Origin: Blastococcus sp. CCUG 61487
GTDB taxonomy: Bacteria > Actinomycetota > Actinomycetes > Mycobacteriales > Geodermatophilaceae
Assembly: GCF_005222955.1 (NCBI RefSeq)
Contig: NZ_LWUA01000157.1
Span: 1-64,000 of the forward strand
Direction of reading: 5' to 3'
Length of the DNA: 64,000 nucleotides
Part shown: one piece after another, positions 19,130 to 26,446 of the stretch
Layout of the letters: each line of letters begins with the position of its first letter
How positions within the stretch are numbered: position 1 is the first letter of the stretch
Notes under the pieces: generated by a model
What the model was told of the DNA's origin: nothing
What the model saw: only the letters and a program-made list of their open reading frames with translations
Database searches by the model: none
Made by a program: the position numbers and the translations under genes

Positions 19130-20293
19130 TCAGGCGTCCAGCAGCTCCAGGATGGTGGCGTTGGCCATGCCGCCGCCCTCGCACATCGTCTGCAGGCCGT
19201 ACCTGGTGCCGGTGTTGCGCATCCGGTGGATCAGCGTGGTCATCAGACGGGCGCCGGAGCCACCCAGCGGGTGGCCCAGCGCGATGGCGCCGCCGTGCGG
19301 GTTCAGCCGGTCGGCGTCGGCACCGATGTCGGCCAGCCAGGCCATCGGGACGGGCGCGAAGGCCTCGTTGACCTCGTAGACGCCGATGTCGTCGATCTTC
19401 AGGCCCGACCGGTCCAGCAGCTTCTTGGTCGCCGGGATGGGGGCGGTGAGCATGATGATCGGGTCGTCGCCGGCCATGACCGTGGTGTGGATGCGGACGA
19501 GCGGGGTGAGCCCCAGCTCCTTGGCCTTCTCGCTGGTCGTGACCAGGACGGCGGCGGAGCCGTCGGAGATCTGGCTCGCGTTACCGGCGCTGATGACCCC
19601 GTCCTCCTTGAACGGCGTCTTCAGCGTGCCGAGCTTCTCCACGGTGCTGCCGGCGCGGATGCCCTCGTCGGCGCTGATGACGGTGCCGTCCGGCAGGGTC
19701 ACCGGGGCGATCTCCTCCTCGAAGGCGCCGTCGGCCTGCGCCTTCGCGGCCTTCTCGTGGGAGGCGACGGAGAACTCGTCGAGCTGGGTGCGCGAGAAGC
19801 CCCAGCGCTCGGCGATCATCTCCGCGCCCAGGCCCTGGTTGATCGGCTGACCCGCGTAGCGCTCCATGAAGCGGGGGCCCATCGGGCGGCCGGCGCCGAT
19901 CTCGGGCTTGCTGGCCGAGCCCATGGGGACGCGGCTCATCATCTCCACGCCACCGGCGACGACGACGTCGGCCTGGCCGCTGACCACGGTCGCGGCGGCG
20001 AACGCCACCGACTGCTGCGAGGAGCCGCACTGGCGGTCCACGGTGGTGCCGGGGACCGACTCGGGCCAGCCGGCCGCGAGAGCGGCGCTGCGGGCGATGT
20101 TGAAGGTCTGCTCACCGACCTGGCTGACGCAGCCCCAGATGACGTCCTCGATCACGGCGGGGTCGATCCCCGCCCGCTCGACCAGGGATTCGAGCACGTG
20201 GGCGGAGAGGTCGACGGCGTGGACGCCCGAGAGGCCGCCACCCCGCTTCCCCACAGGCGTGCGCACGGCTGCACAGATGACGGCGTCCCGCAT
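19130..20293 (-). CDS. Acetyl-CoA C-acyltransferase (thiolase)
   Basis: A 387-residue thiolase with all catalytic parts: nucleophilic cysteine in DRQCGSSQQS (about residue 89), histidine in ALGHPLGGSG (about 341), and the second cysteine in MCEGGGMAN (about 371). It cleaves 3-ketoacyl-CoA with CoA or condenses two acetyl-CoA. The opening MRDAVICAAVRTPVGKRGG is typical of the FadA/steroid-beta-oxidation type. The ATG at 20293 is preceded by GAGGAG; the upstream extension lacks a site. Substrate chain length is not predictable here. It is bounded by its own terminator and is probably monocistronic. Confidence 0.92.
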   Translation of the reverse strand: MRDAVICAAVRTPVGKRGGGLSGVHAVDLSAHVLESLVERAGIDPAVIEDVIWGCVSQVGEQTFNIARSAALAAGWPESVPGTTVDRQCGSSQQSVAFAAATVVSGQADVVVAGGVEMMSRVPMGSASKPEIGAGRPMGPRFMERYAGQPINQGLGAEMIAERWGFSRTQLDEFSVASHEKAAKAQADGAFEEEIAPVTLPDGTVISADEGIRAGSTVEKLGTLKTPFKEDGVISAGNASQISDGSAAVLVTTSEKAKELGLTPLVRIHTTVMAGDDPIIMLTAPIPATKKLLDRSGLKIDDIGVYEVNEAFAPVPMAWLADIGADADRLNPHGGAIALGHPLGGSGARLMTTLIHRMRNTGTRYGLQTMCEGGGMANATILELLDA

Positions 20294-20407
20294 GGGCTTA
20301 CTCCTCGACGACGATCGCGGGCCCGGCCAGGCGGCCGGCCCTCCCGGCATCGTAGGACGAGCGGTCAGGCAGGTGTCCGACGGTCGTGATCTGGGCCACC
20401 CGGACGG

Positions 20408-20436
20408 CTGACCGGTGCTCCTCCGGGACCGGTCAG
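20408..20436 (-). terminator. Hairpin at the rhomboid gene stop
   Basis: A 9-bp stem, CTGACCGGT at 20408-20416 and its complement at 20428-20436, overlaps the last bases of the rhomboid gene on the minus strand. Weaker than the other terminators in the window. Confidence 0.45.
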
Positions 20437-21329
20437 AGCACCACGACCGTCGGCACGGTCAGGGCCACGACGAGCAGGACGACGCCGAGACCGACCAGCC
20501 CGGGCAGGTGCCACGCGGGGCGACGGCGGGTCAGCACGAGGTACCCGGCCGCCAGCGCGCCGGCGGCCAGTCCGCCGAGGTGCCCGAGCAGCGAGACGCC
20601 GGGCAGGAAGCTGATGGCGACGTTGATCGCCAGCAGGGTGAGCAGCCCGCGGACGTCCTGCCGGCTCGCCAGCATGAGCACACCGAGGGCGCCGAGCAGG
20701 CCGTAGATCGCCGCCGAGGCGCCGGCGACAGGAACCCGCGGGTCGCCGAGCAGCTGGATGGCCACGGCGCCGCCCAGCGCCGAGACGAGGTAGACGGCGA
20801 GATACCGCGCCCGGCCGAGCTGCCGCTCGAGCTCGGAGCCGAAGATCAGCAGGGCGAGCATGTTCATCGCCAGGTGCACCGGGCCGATGTGCAGGAAGGC
20901 CGCGGTGAGCACGCGCCACCACTCGTCGAGGTGGATCACGCCGTTGGGCCACTGCGAGAGCCGGTCGAAGACGGGTGAGTCGTAGTTCTCGAGCAGCGGG
21001 GCGCCGTCCAGGGCCGCCGACGCCGCGGTGACGACGAACATCGCCAGGTTGAGGGCGATGAGCGCCAGGGTGACCACACCCCACCGGCGTCCCGCCGTCC
21101 GGAGGCCACCGCCGCTGCGGACCTGGCGGATCGACGCCTGTCCGGCTGCCACGCACTCGGGGCACTGGAAGCCCACCGAGGCGGGGATCATGCACTCCGG
21201 GCAGATCGGCCGGCCGCACCGGGTGCAGCGGATCCCCGTGGGCCGGTCGGGGTGCCGGTAGCAGTTCGCGGGCAGGGGCGCCGGCCGGTCCTGCGGGCCG
21301 GCGCCCCCGTCTGCCGGGTCCTGGGTCAG
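20433..21329 (-). CDS. Rhomboid intramembrane serine protease with zinc-ribbon N terminus
   Basis: A 298-residue protein when begun at CTG 21329. The N terminus is a cysteine-rich zinc ribbon: CYRHPDRPTGIRCTRCG, then ICPEC and CPEC (about residues 22-62). Six or so hydrophobic helices follow, with the rhomboid catalytic parts HLAMNMLAL, the serine in GASAAIYGLLG (usually GASG; here the last glycine is alanine), and the histidine in GHLGGLAAG. The first ATG (21191) would cut the ribbon in half. No ATG, GTG or TTG lies between the preceding in-frame stop and that ATG, so a CTG that overlaps the cyclophilin TGA (CTGA) is the best start. Confidence 0.85.
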   Translation of the reverse strand: MTQDPADGGAGPQDRPAPLPANCYRHPDRPTGIRCTRCGRPICPECMIPASVGFQCPECVAAGQASIRQVRSGGGLRTAGRRWGVVTLALIALNLAMFVVTAASAALDGAPLLENYDSPVFDRLSQWPNGVIHLDEWWRVLTAAFLHIGPVHLAMNMLALLIFGSELERQLGRARYLAVYLVSALGGAVAIQLLGDPRVPVAGASAAIYGLLGALGVLMLASRQDVRGLLTLLAINVAISFLPGVSLLGHLGGLAAGALAAGYLVLTRRRPAWHLPGLVGLGVVLLVVALTVPTVVVL

Positions 21330-21859
21330 CTGCGCTGCACCTCGACGGACTCGATGACGACGTCGTCCACCGGACGGTCACCCCGTGCGGTCGGGACGGC
21401 GGCGATGCGGTCGACGACGTCGCGGCCGGCCTGGTCGGCCACCTCGCCGAAGATCGTGTGCTTGCCGGTCAGCCAGGTGGTGGGGGCCACGGTGATGAAG
21501 AACTGCGAGCCGTTGGTGCCCGGGCCGGCGTTGGCCATGGCGAGCAGGTAGGGCTTGGTGAAGGCGAGCTCCGGGTGGATCTCGTCGCCGAACTGATAGC
21601 CGGGTCCGCCGATGCCCTGACCGAGCGGGTCGCCGCCCTGGATCATGAAGCCGGAGATGATCCGGTGGAAGATCGTGCCGTCGTAGAGCTTGGCCGTGGT
21701 CTTCTCGCGGGTCTGCGGGTGCGTCCACTCGCGACGGCCCTCGGCGAGGTCGGCGAAGTTGGCGACGGTCTTGGGTGCGTGGTCGGGGAACAGGTCCACG
21801 GTGATGTCGCCGTGGTTGGTGTGGAGGACCGCGCGGCGGGCGGGAGTCGATTCAGTCAC
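21326..21859 (-). CDS. ppiA: Peptidyl-prolyl cis-trans isomerase, cyclophilin type
   Basis: A 177-residue cytoplasmic cyclophilin that accelerates prolyl isomerisation in folding proteins. Active-site residues are visible: Arg and Phe in FHRIISGFMIQGGDP (about residues 65-79), Phe in NGSQFFITV (about 115-123), and His in TGKHTIFGEV. No signal peptide. It starts at GTG after GGAGG. Gene order with crgA and the tRNA-Ile/Ala cluster matches mycobacterial ppiA (Rv0009). Its stop overlaps the rhomboid CTG start. Confidence 0.94.
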   Translation of the reverse strand: MTESTPARRAVLHTNHGDITVDLFPDHAPKTVANFADLAEGRREWTHPQTREKTTAKLYDGTIFHRIISGFMIQGGDPLGQGIGGPGYQFGDEIHPELAFTKPYLLAMANAGPGTNGSQFFITVAPTTWLTGKHTIFGEVADQAGRDVVDRIAAVPTARGDRPVDDVVIESVEVQRS

Positions 21860-21940
21860 CCCTCCACTCTCCCACCGACGCCGGGGCGACGACGCCGCGG
21901 TCCCGGCCGCGCCTGCGCAGCACCCGCGCGGAGCGGCAGC

Positions 21941-23122
21941 TCAGTTCCCCGTGCAGACGGCGGCGAGGTCGCCGTGGAAGGCGAGGACCAGCGGCGCGCC
22001 GGTGCAGACGGTGCTGCGGCCGGGCCGGACGGCGGCCACGCCGTCCGCCGGGGTCTGCGCCGCGAGCAGCAGGTCGAGCAGGCCGGGCCCGCGGACGCGG
22101 TCGACCCGGGTGTCGTCCGGGTCGATGTCGTTGAGCTCGGCGGCGAACCGGTAGGCCTCCTCCCGGCCGAGGACCCGGTCGACCAGGCCGCGCTCGATAG
22201 CCGTCTGCCCGTCGAAGACGAAGGCGCCTAGCTCGTCGACGATGGTCTGCGCCGGGATGCCCCGGGTCTCGGAGACCCAATCGACGAACTCCGCGTACTC
22301 GCGCTCGAGGCCGGCGCCCAGGACCGCGCGCTCCTCGTCGGTCATGTCGCGGTACGGGTTCCCGAGGTCCTTGCCGCGGCCGCGGGAGAGGTACTCCTCG
22401 GTGATGCCTCCCTCGGTGGTGACGCCGGGCTCCAGGAGGGTCCCCGGGATCGCGGTGACGTCCCGGTACCGCTCGAACGGGCCCATGATCACGCCGATGC
22501 TGCCCACCAGGCTGCCGTGGTCGGCGACGATCTCGTCCGCCCCGGCCATGGCGTACACGCCACCCGAGGCCGACATGCCCTGCACGTGCGCCATGACGCG
22601 GTGACCGGTTCGTTCCCGGTAGCGCTCGACGGCGTCGGCGATGGCGCGCGAGCCGTAGATCGTCCCGCCCGGGGTGTTGAGCTCCAGGATGAGTCCGTCG
22701 GCGTCGTCCTCGTCGAGGGCGTCGATCGTGTCGGCCACCTCGTAGCCGTAGGTGGTGCCGCCGAACGTGGCGCCGTCGCTCTCCCCGCCCAGGATCACGC
22801 CGGTGACGGGGATGGCGAGCAGCCGCCCCTCGGCGCCCGGCTCCCCCCAGACCGTCTCCGTGATCGGCTGGGCCTGCCCGCTGGAGCCGCTGCCGGACAC
22901 CAGCCCGACCAGGGAGACCACGAGGAGCACGACCATGACGACGCCGACGGCCGCCAGCCCGAGTCCGGCGCCGAGGCTCGCCCCGAAGCCCAGGCCGAAG
23001 CCGCGGCGGAACTGGCTCGGCTCCCGCGGCGGTGGCGGCATGGGGCCCGGCCGCCAGCCGGGCGGCGGAACGGGTCCGGACGGCGGCCTCGCCTGGGGTG
23101 CCGGCGGCGGCTCGGTGCTCAC
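21941..23122 (-). CDS. sppA: S49-family signal peptide peptidase (SppA-like)
   Basis: A 393-residue protein with a proline-rich cytoplasmic N terminus (about residues 1-50), one transmembrane helix (about 63-90) and an extracytoplasmic S49 domain. The catalytic serine is in GMSASGGVYAMAG, the GSLVGSIGVIMG stretch follows, and the general-base lysine is probably in RGRGKDLGNP. Such proteases digest cleaved signal peptides and membrane-embedded fragments. GTG at 23122 follows GGAGGGTCCGAC; longer upstream frames lack a ribosome-binding site. Single short S49 domain, as in Bacillus SppA, rather than the double-length E. coli form. Confidence 0.88.
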   Translation of the reverse strand: MSTEPPPAPQARPPSGPVPPPGWRPGPMPPPPREPSQFRRGFGLGFGASLGAGLGLAAVGVVMVVLLVVSLVGLVSGSGSSGQAQPITETVWGEPGAEGRLLAIPVTGVILGGESDGATFGGTTYGYEVADTIDALDEDDADGLILELNTPGGTIYGSRAIADAVERYRERTGHRVMAHVQGMSASGGVYAMAGADEIVADHGSLVGSIGVIMGPFERYRDVTAIPGTLLEPGVTTEGGITEEYLSRGRGKDLGNPYRDMTDEERAVLGAGLEREYAEFVDWVSETRGIPAQTIVDELGAFVFDGQTAIERGLVDRVLGREEAYRFAAELNDIDPDDTRVDRVRGPGLLDLLLAAQTPADGVAAVRPGRSTVCTGAPLVLAFHGDLAAVCTGN

Positions 23123-23261
23123 GTCGGACCCTCCGGGGTGGTGGGACAGCGGAAAGACCGACGCTACTGAGGAGGCCGGCCGCTCCTCCGCCGACGCGCC
23201 GCGTGGTCCCGAGGTCGTGGCCGGGTGACGCTCGGTACCGGGCACGCGCCTCGGGTGGTTC

Positions 23262-23277
23262 GGATCCACGTGAAACC
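23262..23277. promoter_or_regulatory. Degenerate parS-like site
   Basis: GGATCCACGTGAAACC has the canonical right half GTGAAAC of parS and an imperfect left half. It lies upstream of the 23342 gene and about 28 kb from oriC. Weaker than the perfect sites at 6401 and 57437. Confidence 0.45.
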
Positions 23278-23341
23278 GTGATCAGGGCATGTCAGCCGCG
23301 CAGCGGGCCGTTGTCAGGCCGGGCACTGCTCCCTAGCGTCC

Positions 23342-23929
23342 GTGCGCATGTTCCTGACGTCGCCACCCGGGTCGCCCGAGGCCGAGGCCCTGTACGAGGA
23401 GGACCGCCGGGCGATGGGTTTCGTCATGAACGGTTCCCGGTTGTGGGCGCACGACCCGCTGCTGCACGACGAGCTCTTCGCCCTCCTGGCCCGGGCGTCC
23501 GGTGACGCCGGACTGAGCCTCCGGGAGCGCGGTGTCCTGGTGACGGCGTCCGCCTCGACGCTGGGCGACTCCTACTGCTCCCTGGCGTGGGGCACGAAGC
23601 TGGCGCGGGAGGCGGGCGGGGACGTCGCCGCGGGCGTGCTCGAGGGCACCGACCGCGGGTTGACGCGGAAGGAGCAGGCGCTGGCCCGTTGGGCGCGGCT
23701 CGTGGTGGGGGATCCCAACGGCACGCAGCCCGACGACGTCCAGGAGCTTCGCGACGCCGGCTTCACCGAGGCGCAGATCCTCGCGATCACCGCGTTCGTC
23801 GCGCTGCGGTCGGCGTTCTCCACGGTGAACGACGCCCTGGGCGTGCGCCCCGAGCCCGAGCTGGTCGCCGGAGCCCCGGAGCCGGTGCGCGAGGTGGTCG
23901 AGTGGGGCCGCAGCGCGGCGCTGGCCTGA
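23342..23929 (+). CDS. Carboxymuconolactone decarboxylase / AhpD-like protein
   Basis: A 195-residue all-helical protein of the CMD/AhpD family. The core is LSLRERGVLVTASASTLGDS, then YCSLAWGTKLAREAG and the repeat-like second half LTRKEQALARWARLVVGDP with FTEAQILAITAFVALRSAF. The peroxidatic CxxC of AhpD is reduced to a single cysteine (YCSLAWG, about residue 81), so peroxidase activity by a disulfide pair is unlikely. GTG 23342 and ATG 23348 are both possible starts; neither has a strong ribosome-binding site. It lies just outside the integrated element. Confidence 0.8.
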   Translation: MRMFLTSPPGSPEAEALYEEDRRAMGFVMNGSRLWAHDPLLHDELFALLARASGDAGLSLRERGVLVTASASTLGDSYCSLAWGTKLAREAGGDVAAGVLEGTDRGLTRKEQALARWARLVVGDPNGTQPDDVQELRDAGFTEAQILAITAFVALRSAFSTVNDALGVRPEPELVAGAPEPVREVVEWGRSAALA

Positions 23930-23957
23930 CGCCGCTGGCCTGACCGCGCTGGCCTGA
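23919..23957 (+). repeat. Three 14-bp tandem copies containing stop codons
   Basis: CGCTGGCCTGA recurs at 23919, 23933 and 23947, a strict 14-base period. The first copy holds the true stop of the preceding gene; the others repeat it in the 3' flank. Probably slippage or local duplication. Confidence 0.75.
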
Positions 23958-23995
23958 TGGGCCGAGCAGCCGTGGTCACGAGCCGGTGCGAGTGG

Positions 23996-24038
23996 GTGGA
24001 GACGAGGGGAATCGAACCCCTAACCCCCGCCTTGCAAA
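23996..24038. repeat. attL, displaced 3' half of tRNA-Ala
   Basis: 43 bases identical to 36728-36770, covering the tRNA-Ala 3' end, T arm, variable loop and anticodon region. Identity ends exactly after the anticodon-loop GCAAA; the rest of the tRNA is absent, so this copy is not a functional tRNA. Confidence 0.93.
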
Positions 24039-24146
24039 ATCGTCCGAGGGGCGGTTTGGCACAGTGGGCTGTGACTGAAAACCCGTCTTGAGCAGGCCTT
24101 TAACCGTTGGCAGTTGTCGGGCGCCGTCGGCCGATTTCGGCCGTTT

Positions 24147-24175
24147 TGCGGACCATCTGCGGACTGTGTGCGGAC
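24147..24175 (+). promoter_or_regulatory. Left arm-type integrase sites (three direct repeats)
   Basis: TGCGGAC occurs at 24147, 24158 and 24169, an exact 11-base period, 109 bases inside attL. The same word with the same spacing and orientation lies inside attR. This is the expected look of arm-type sites for a tyrosine integrase. The rest of the gene-free stretch 24039-24419 shows no convincing gene. Confidence 0.7.
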
Positions 24176-24419
24176 TGCGGGGACCGGCCGCCGCTGCGTC
24201 GGACGCCGCTCCGGGAGGCGGCACCCGCCCCATCCCCGCGGGATTGTCTCCGACCGCGCCGGCCGCCGGAAGGGCGCTTGCGCGTCCCTCCGGGATGGGC
24301 CTCCGGCCCACCCTTCCCCCGGCCGGTGCAGTCGGAGCAGGGCGGGTTATGGGAAGCGGGGTGGACCCTCGGCTGACCACCCACGTCCACGTCCTAGATC
24401 GGCGAGGTGAGGCCCGGCG

Positions 24420-24989
24420 TCACCGATCAGTGGTTGGCGGTGGCGGGTCCTCCGACCACGATCGGTAGAGCTGGTGGATGCCCTCCGACTCGGCCAGCAC
24501 GGTGCGCCACTGGGGGTTCTGCGGCTCTGCTCCCATCTCGATGCACCACTGCACCGCCGACTCGAGGGTCTGTCGCGGCGTGACGAAGTGCCCTTCGGAG
24601 CGGACGGTGTACAGGTGGAGGTGCGGGAAGGTGGCGTGGCTCTTGCCGGCCGGGTGCCAGTGCATCGCCCACAGCTTTGCGTTGTCCGGCGTCCGGAACT
24701 CATACAGGTAGGCCGACGTCGTCACCCGCCAGCGCCCCTGCTCGACGTCGTACTTCTCGGGATCGGTCGGGATGATCCGGTAGTGCATGGACGCTAGGAA
24801 CCGGCAGCCGGCCGAATCACCACGTAGGACAAGGCCGTCTCCGCCATTGAGTCTCCAGAGGTGCGTCTTGTCCGTCGCCGCACGCCCGCCAGGCGAGACG
24901 ACGATCTTGCCGGTGCCGAGGCAGGCCATCGCTCGTTCGAGAGGGGCCAGAAACGCCTCGACCGCTTGATACGGCGAAGCTCCCGGCAC
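24420..24989 (-). CDS. Hypothetical protein, possible toxin-like partner
   Basis: A 189-residue protein that I do not recognise with confidence. It shows a mixed alpha/beta pattern with a histidine-rich centre: WAMHWHPAGKSHATFPHLHLY (about residues 108-127), preceded by YLYEFRTPDN. That layout recalls TumE-like (DUF6516) toxins, but this is a loose resemblance. It starts at GTG six bases after the stop of the small 24996-25208 gene, without its own ribosome-binding site, so it is translated by coupling to that gene. The pairing of a small acidic protein with a downstream larger one is the layout of toxin-antitoxin modules. Confidence 0.6.
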   Translation of the reverse strand: MPGASPYQAVEAFLAPLERAMACLGTGKIVVSPGGRAATDKTHLWRLNGGDGLVLRGDSAGCRFLASMHYRIIPTDPEKYDVEQGRWRVTTSAYLYEFRTPDNAKLWAMHWHPAGKSHATFPHLHLYTVRSEGHFVTPRQTLESAVQWCIEMGAEPQNPQWRTVLAESEGIHQLYRSWSEDPPPPTTDR

Positions 24990-24995
24990 GAGTCG

Positions 24996-25208
24996 TCAGC
25001 GTACGAGGGGCAGAGCCATGAGCACGTCGAGCAGCCCTGGGTGGTCATCGGGATCGACGTCGTCGAACTTGCCCTCATCGAGGGCGGCGAGGAACTCCTC
25101 GCCGCTCACGTCCATCGCGGCGTGGGCGATTCGGTCGAAGGCCGCGCGGGCCTCCTCGGGGGTGAGCTCACTGACCTCGACAGACGCGCTGCTCTCTGCG
25201 ATCGACAT
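24996..25208 (-). CDS. Small acidic protein, possible antitoxin-like
   Basis: A 70-residue acidic protein beginning MSIAESSASVEVSELTPEEA, then RAAFDRIAHAAMDVSGEEFL and GKFDDVDPDDHPGLLDVLMA, ending LPLVR. Proteins of this pattern occur widely in actinobacteria without an assigned function. ATG at 25208 has a very strong site, AAGGAGGGGTGACC; a GTG two codons upstream is the alternative. It is first in a two-gene unit with 24420-24989. No DNA-binding fold is evident. Confidence 0.65.
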   Translation of the reverse strand: MSIAESSASVEVSELTPEEARAAFDRIAHAAMDVSGEEFLAALDEGKFDDVDPDDHPGLLDVLMALPLVR

Positions 25209-25221
25209 GGTCACCCCTCCT

Positions 25222-25253
25222 TTATCCACACAGCTGTCCACAAGACGTCCACA
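25222..25253. promoter_or_regulatory. Three phased TCCACA boxes upstream of the small pair
   Basis: TTATCCACA (25222-25230), CTGTCCACA (25234-25242) and ACGTCCACA (25245-25253) are direct repeats at 12- and 11-base steps, just upstream of the 25208 start. The first is a perfect DnaA box and the second a one-mismatch box. Either a DnaA-responsive control region or an operator for the downstream pair. Confidence 0.5.
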
Positions 25254-25405
25254 CCCATCTGTCTACAGGGTGCCACCGACGGAAACCCCGCGGCGAGCCG
25301 GGGCGCATGCGCCGTCACACGATCGGGGCGGAGGGTCGTCAACTGACGTCAAGCGCGCCACCCCTGCCGCTCGGCGCCATGCCTCGTCTCCTTGTCACTC
25401 TTCAG

Positions 25406-26446
25406 CTACGCGGAAGCCTCCTCCCGGCGTAGCCGCGCTTCGCGGTGGAAGTTCACTGGGCTGTTGTCGAGCACGCGGTTGACGATCGTAGGGAAGAAGA
25501 CCTCTGGGGAGAGGTTCGGCGGTACGGCGTCGCGACGTAGTCCGACATGCGGGAGGTCCCGGAGCCGTTGATCCAGCTCGTCTTCGGGCAGCGGGAGCGG
25601 CAGCGGCTCCTCCTCGGCGGAGGGGTCGGCCTGTACGCCGGCTGAGACAAGAGGGTCTTCGTCGTCCTCGTCGCCGCCCGGCGGGGGCGGCAATTCGTCC
25701 GACCAGTCAGGGATGACGAGGCAGACTGCGTCGTAGGCGTCGTCCTCGCGGCCGAGCTTGCCGAGAAGGTCGATGATCCAGGCGGCAATGTCGGCGAACT
25801 GCGGCGTCAGCGCGGTCGAGCGCAGGCTGTAGAGAAAACCAAGTGCCGCTTGCGGGTGCCGACTGCGCAGGTTCTTGGCGTCGCCGTAGCTCTCTTCGAC
25901 ACGGTTGGCGGCGTTCTTGCCGAACGACGAGTCCATCCGCTTGGTCGAGATCATGATCTCGGGACCTGTGTTCCAGGCGGACATGACAACGTCGACCTGC
26001 TTGACGTAGTTCTTGCCGAGGATGTTCGCGTTCGCGCCGGTCTCGTTGCTGTACGTCTTACCGGACTGCAGCATGGCATCGAGCACGCGCAGCTGTTCAC
26101 GAGTTGCTTCCCGCCGTAGCGCCACCAGCGTCGACGGCAGGATGCGTGGTGGATTTGCCCGGGGCCACACCAGATCGGGCTCGAAGCCGGCTCGGCGCAG
26201 CTCGTAGGCAGTCCAGACGTCGAGGGCTAACGCCGGCACACCGGACTGCGAGGCCGCTTGCAGCAGTAGCGGCACGCCCAGCAGCTGTTGGAGGACGTCG
26301 TAGTCGGGGTTGTAGCGGAGGGGCCCGTCTTCGGACTCGCGGTTCCACGGGTTGCTGTAGTCCTGCAGCTCCCCGCCGGTCTCTCGCTCAACGATCCGGT
26401 CGAACAGGGTCCATGCCTCGGACTTGAGACTGCGTTCAACAGCCAT
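25406..26446 (-). CDS. Putative type II restriction endonuclease
   Basis: A 346-residue protein encoded directly after, and overlapping by four bases (ATGA), an adenine methyltransferase gene. The central part has a nuclease-like pattern: VKQVDVVMSA (Asp about 152), GPEIMISTKRM (Glu about 163, Lys about 169), and SSFGKNAANRVEESYGDA. The D...E...SxK layout resembles a PD-(D/E)xK core with a variant last motif. The C-terminal third is acidic and proline-rich, then ends in basic residues. The endonuclease role rests on genomic context and this motif; specificity is unknown. Confidence 0.65.
   Translation of the reverse strand: MAVERSLKSEAWTLFDRIVERETGGELQDYSNPWNRESEDGPLRYNPDYDVLQQLLGVPLLLQAASQSGVPALALDVWTAYELRRAGFEPDLVWPRANPPRILPSTLVALRREATREQLRVLDAMLQSGKTYSNETGANANILGKNYVKQVDVVMSAWNTGPEIMISTKRMDSSFGKNAANRVEESYGDAKNLRSRHPQAALGFLYSLRSTALTPQFADIAAWIIDLLGKLGREDDAYDAVCLVIPDWSDELPPPPGGDEDDEDPLVSAGVQADPSAEEEPLPLPLPEDELDQRLRDLPHVGLRRDAVPPNLSPEVFFPTIVNRVLDNSPVNFHREARLRREEASA

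Noticed and set aside
18925-19371. A 148-codon plus-strand frame over the crgA-thiolase gap
   Set aside because: It reads through a perfect terminator hairpin and antisense into the thiolase gene; composition is shadow-like.
23996-24038. A second tRNA-Ala gene at the left end of the element
   Set aside because: Only the 3' half matches; acceptor 5' strand, D arm and part of the anticodon arm are missing. It is attL.
24147-24175. A short CRISPR-like repeat run (TGCGGAC)
   Set aside because: Repeats are 7 bases at 11-base steps with no spacers of CRISPR length and no cas genes; better explained as integrase arm sites.
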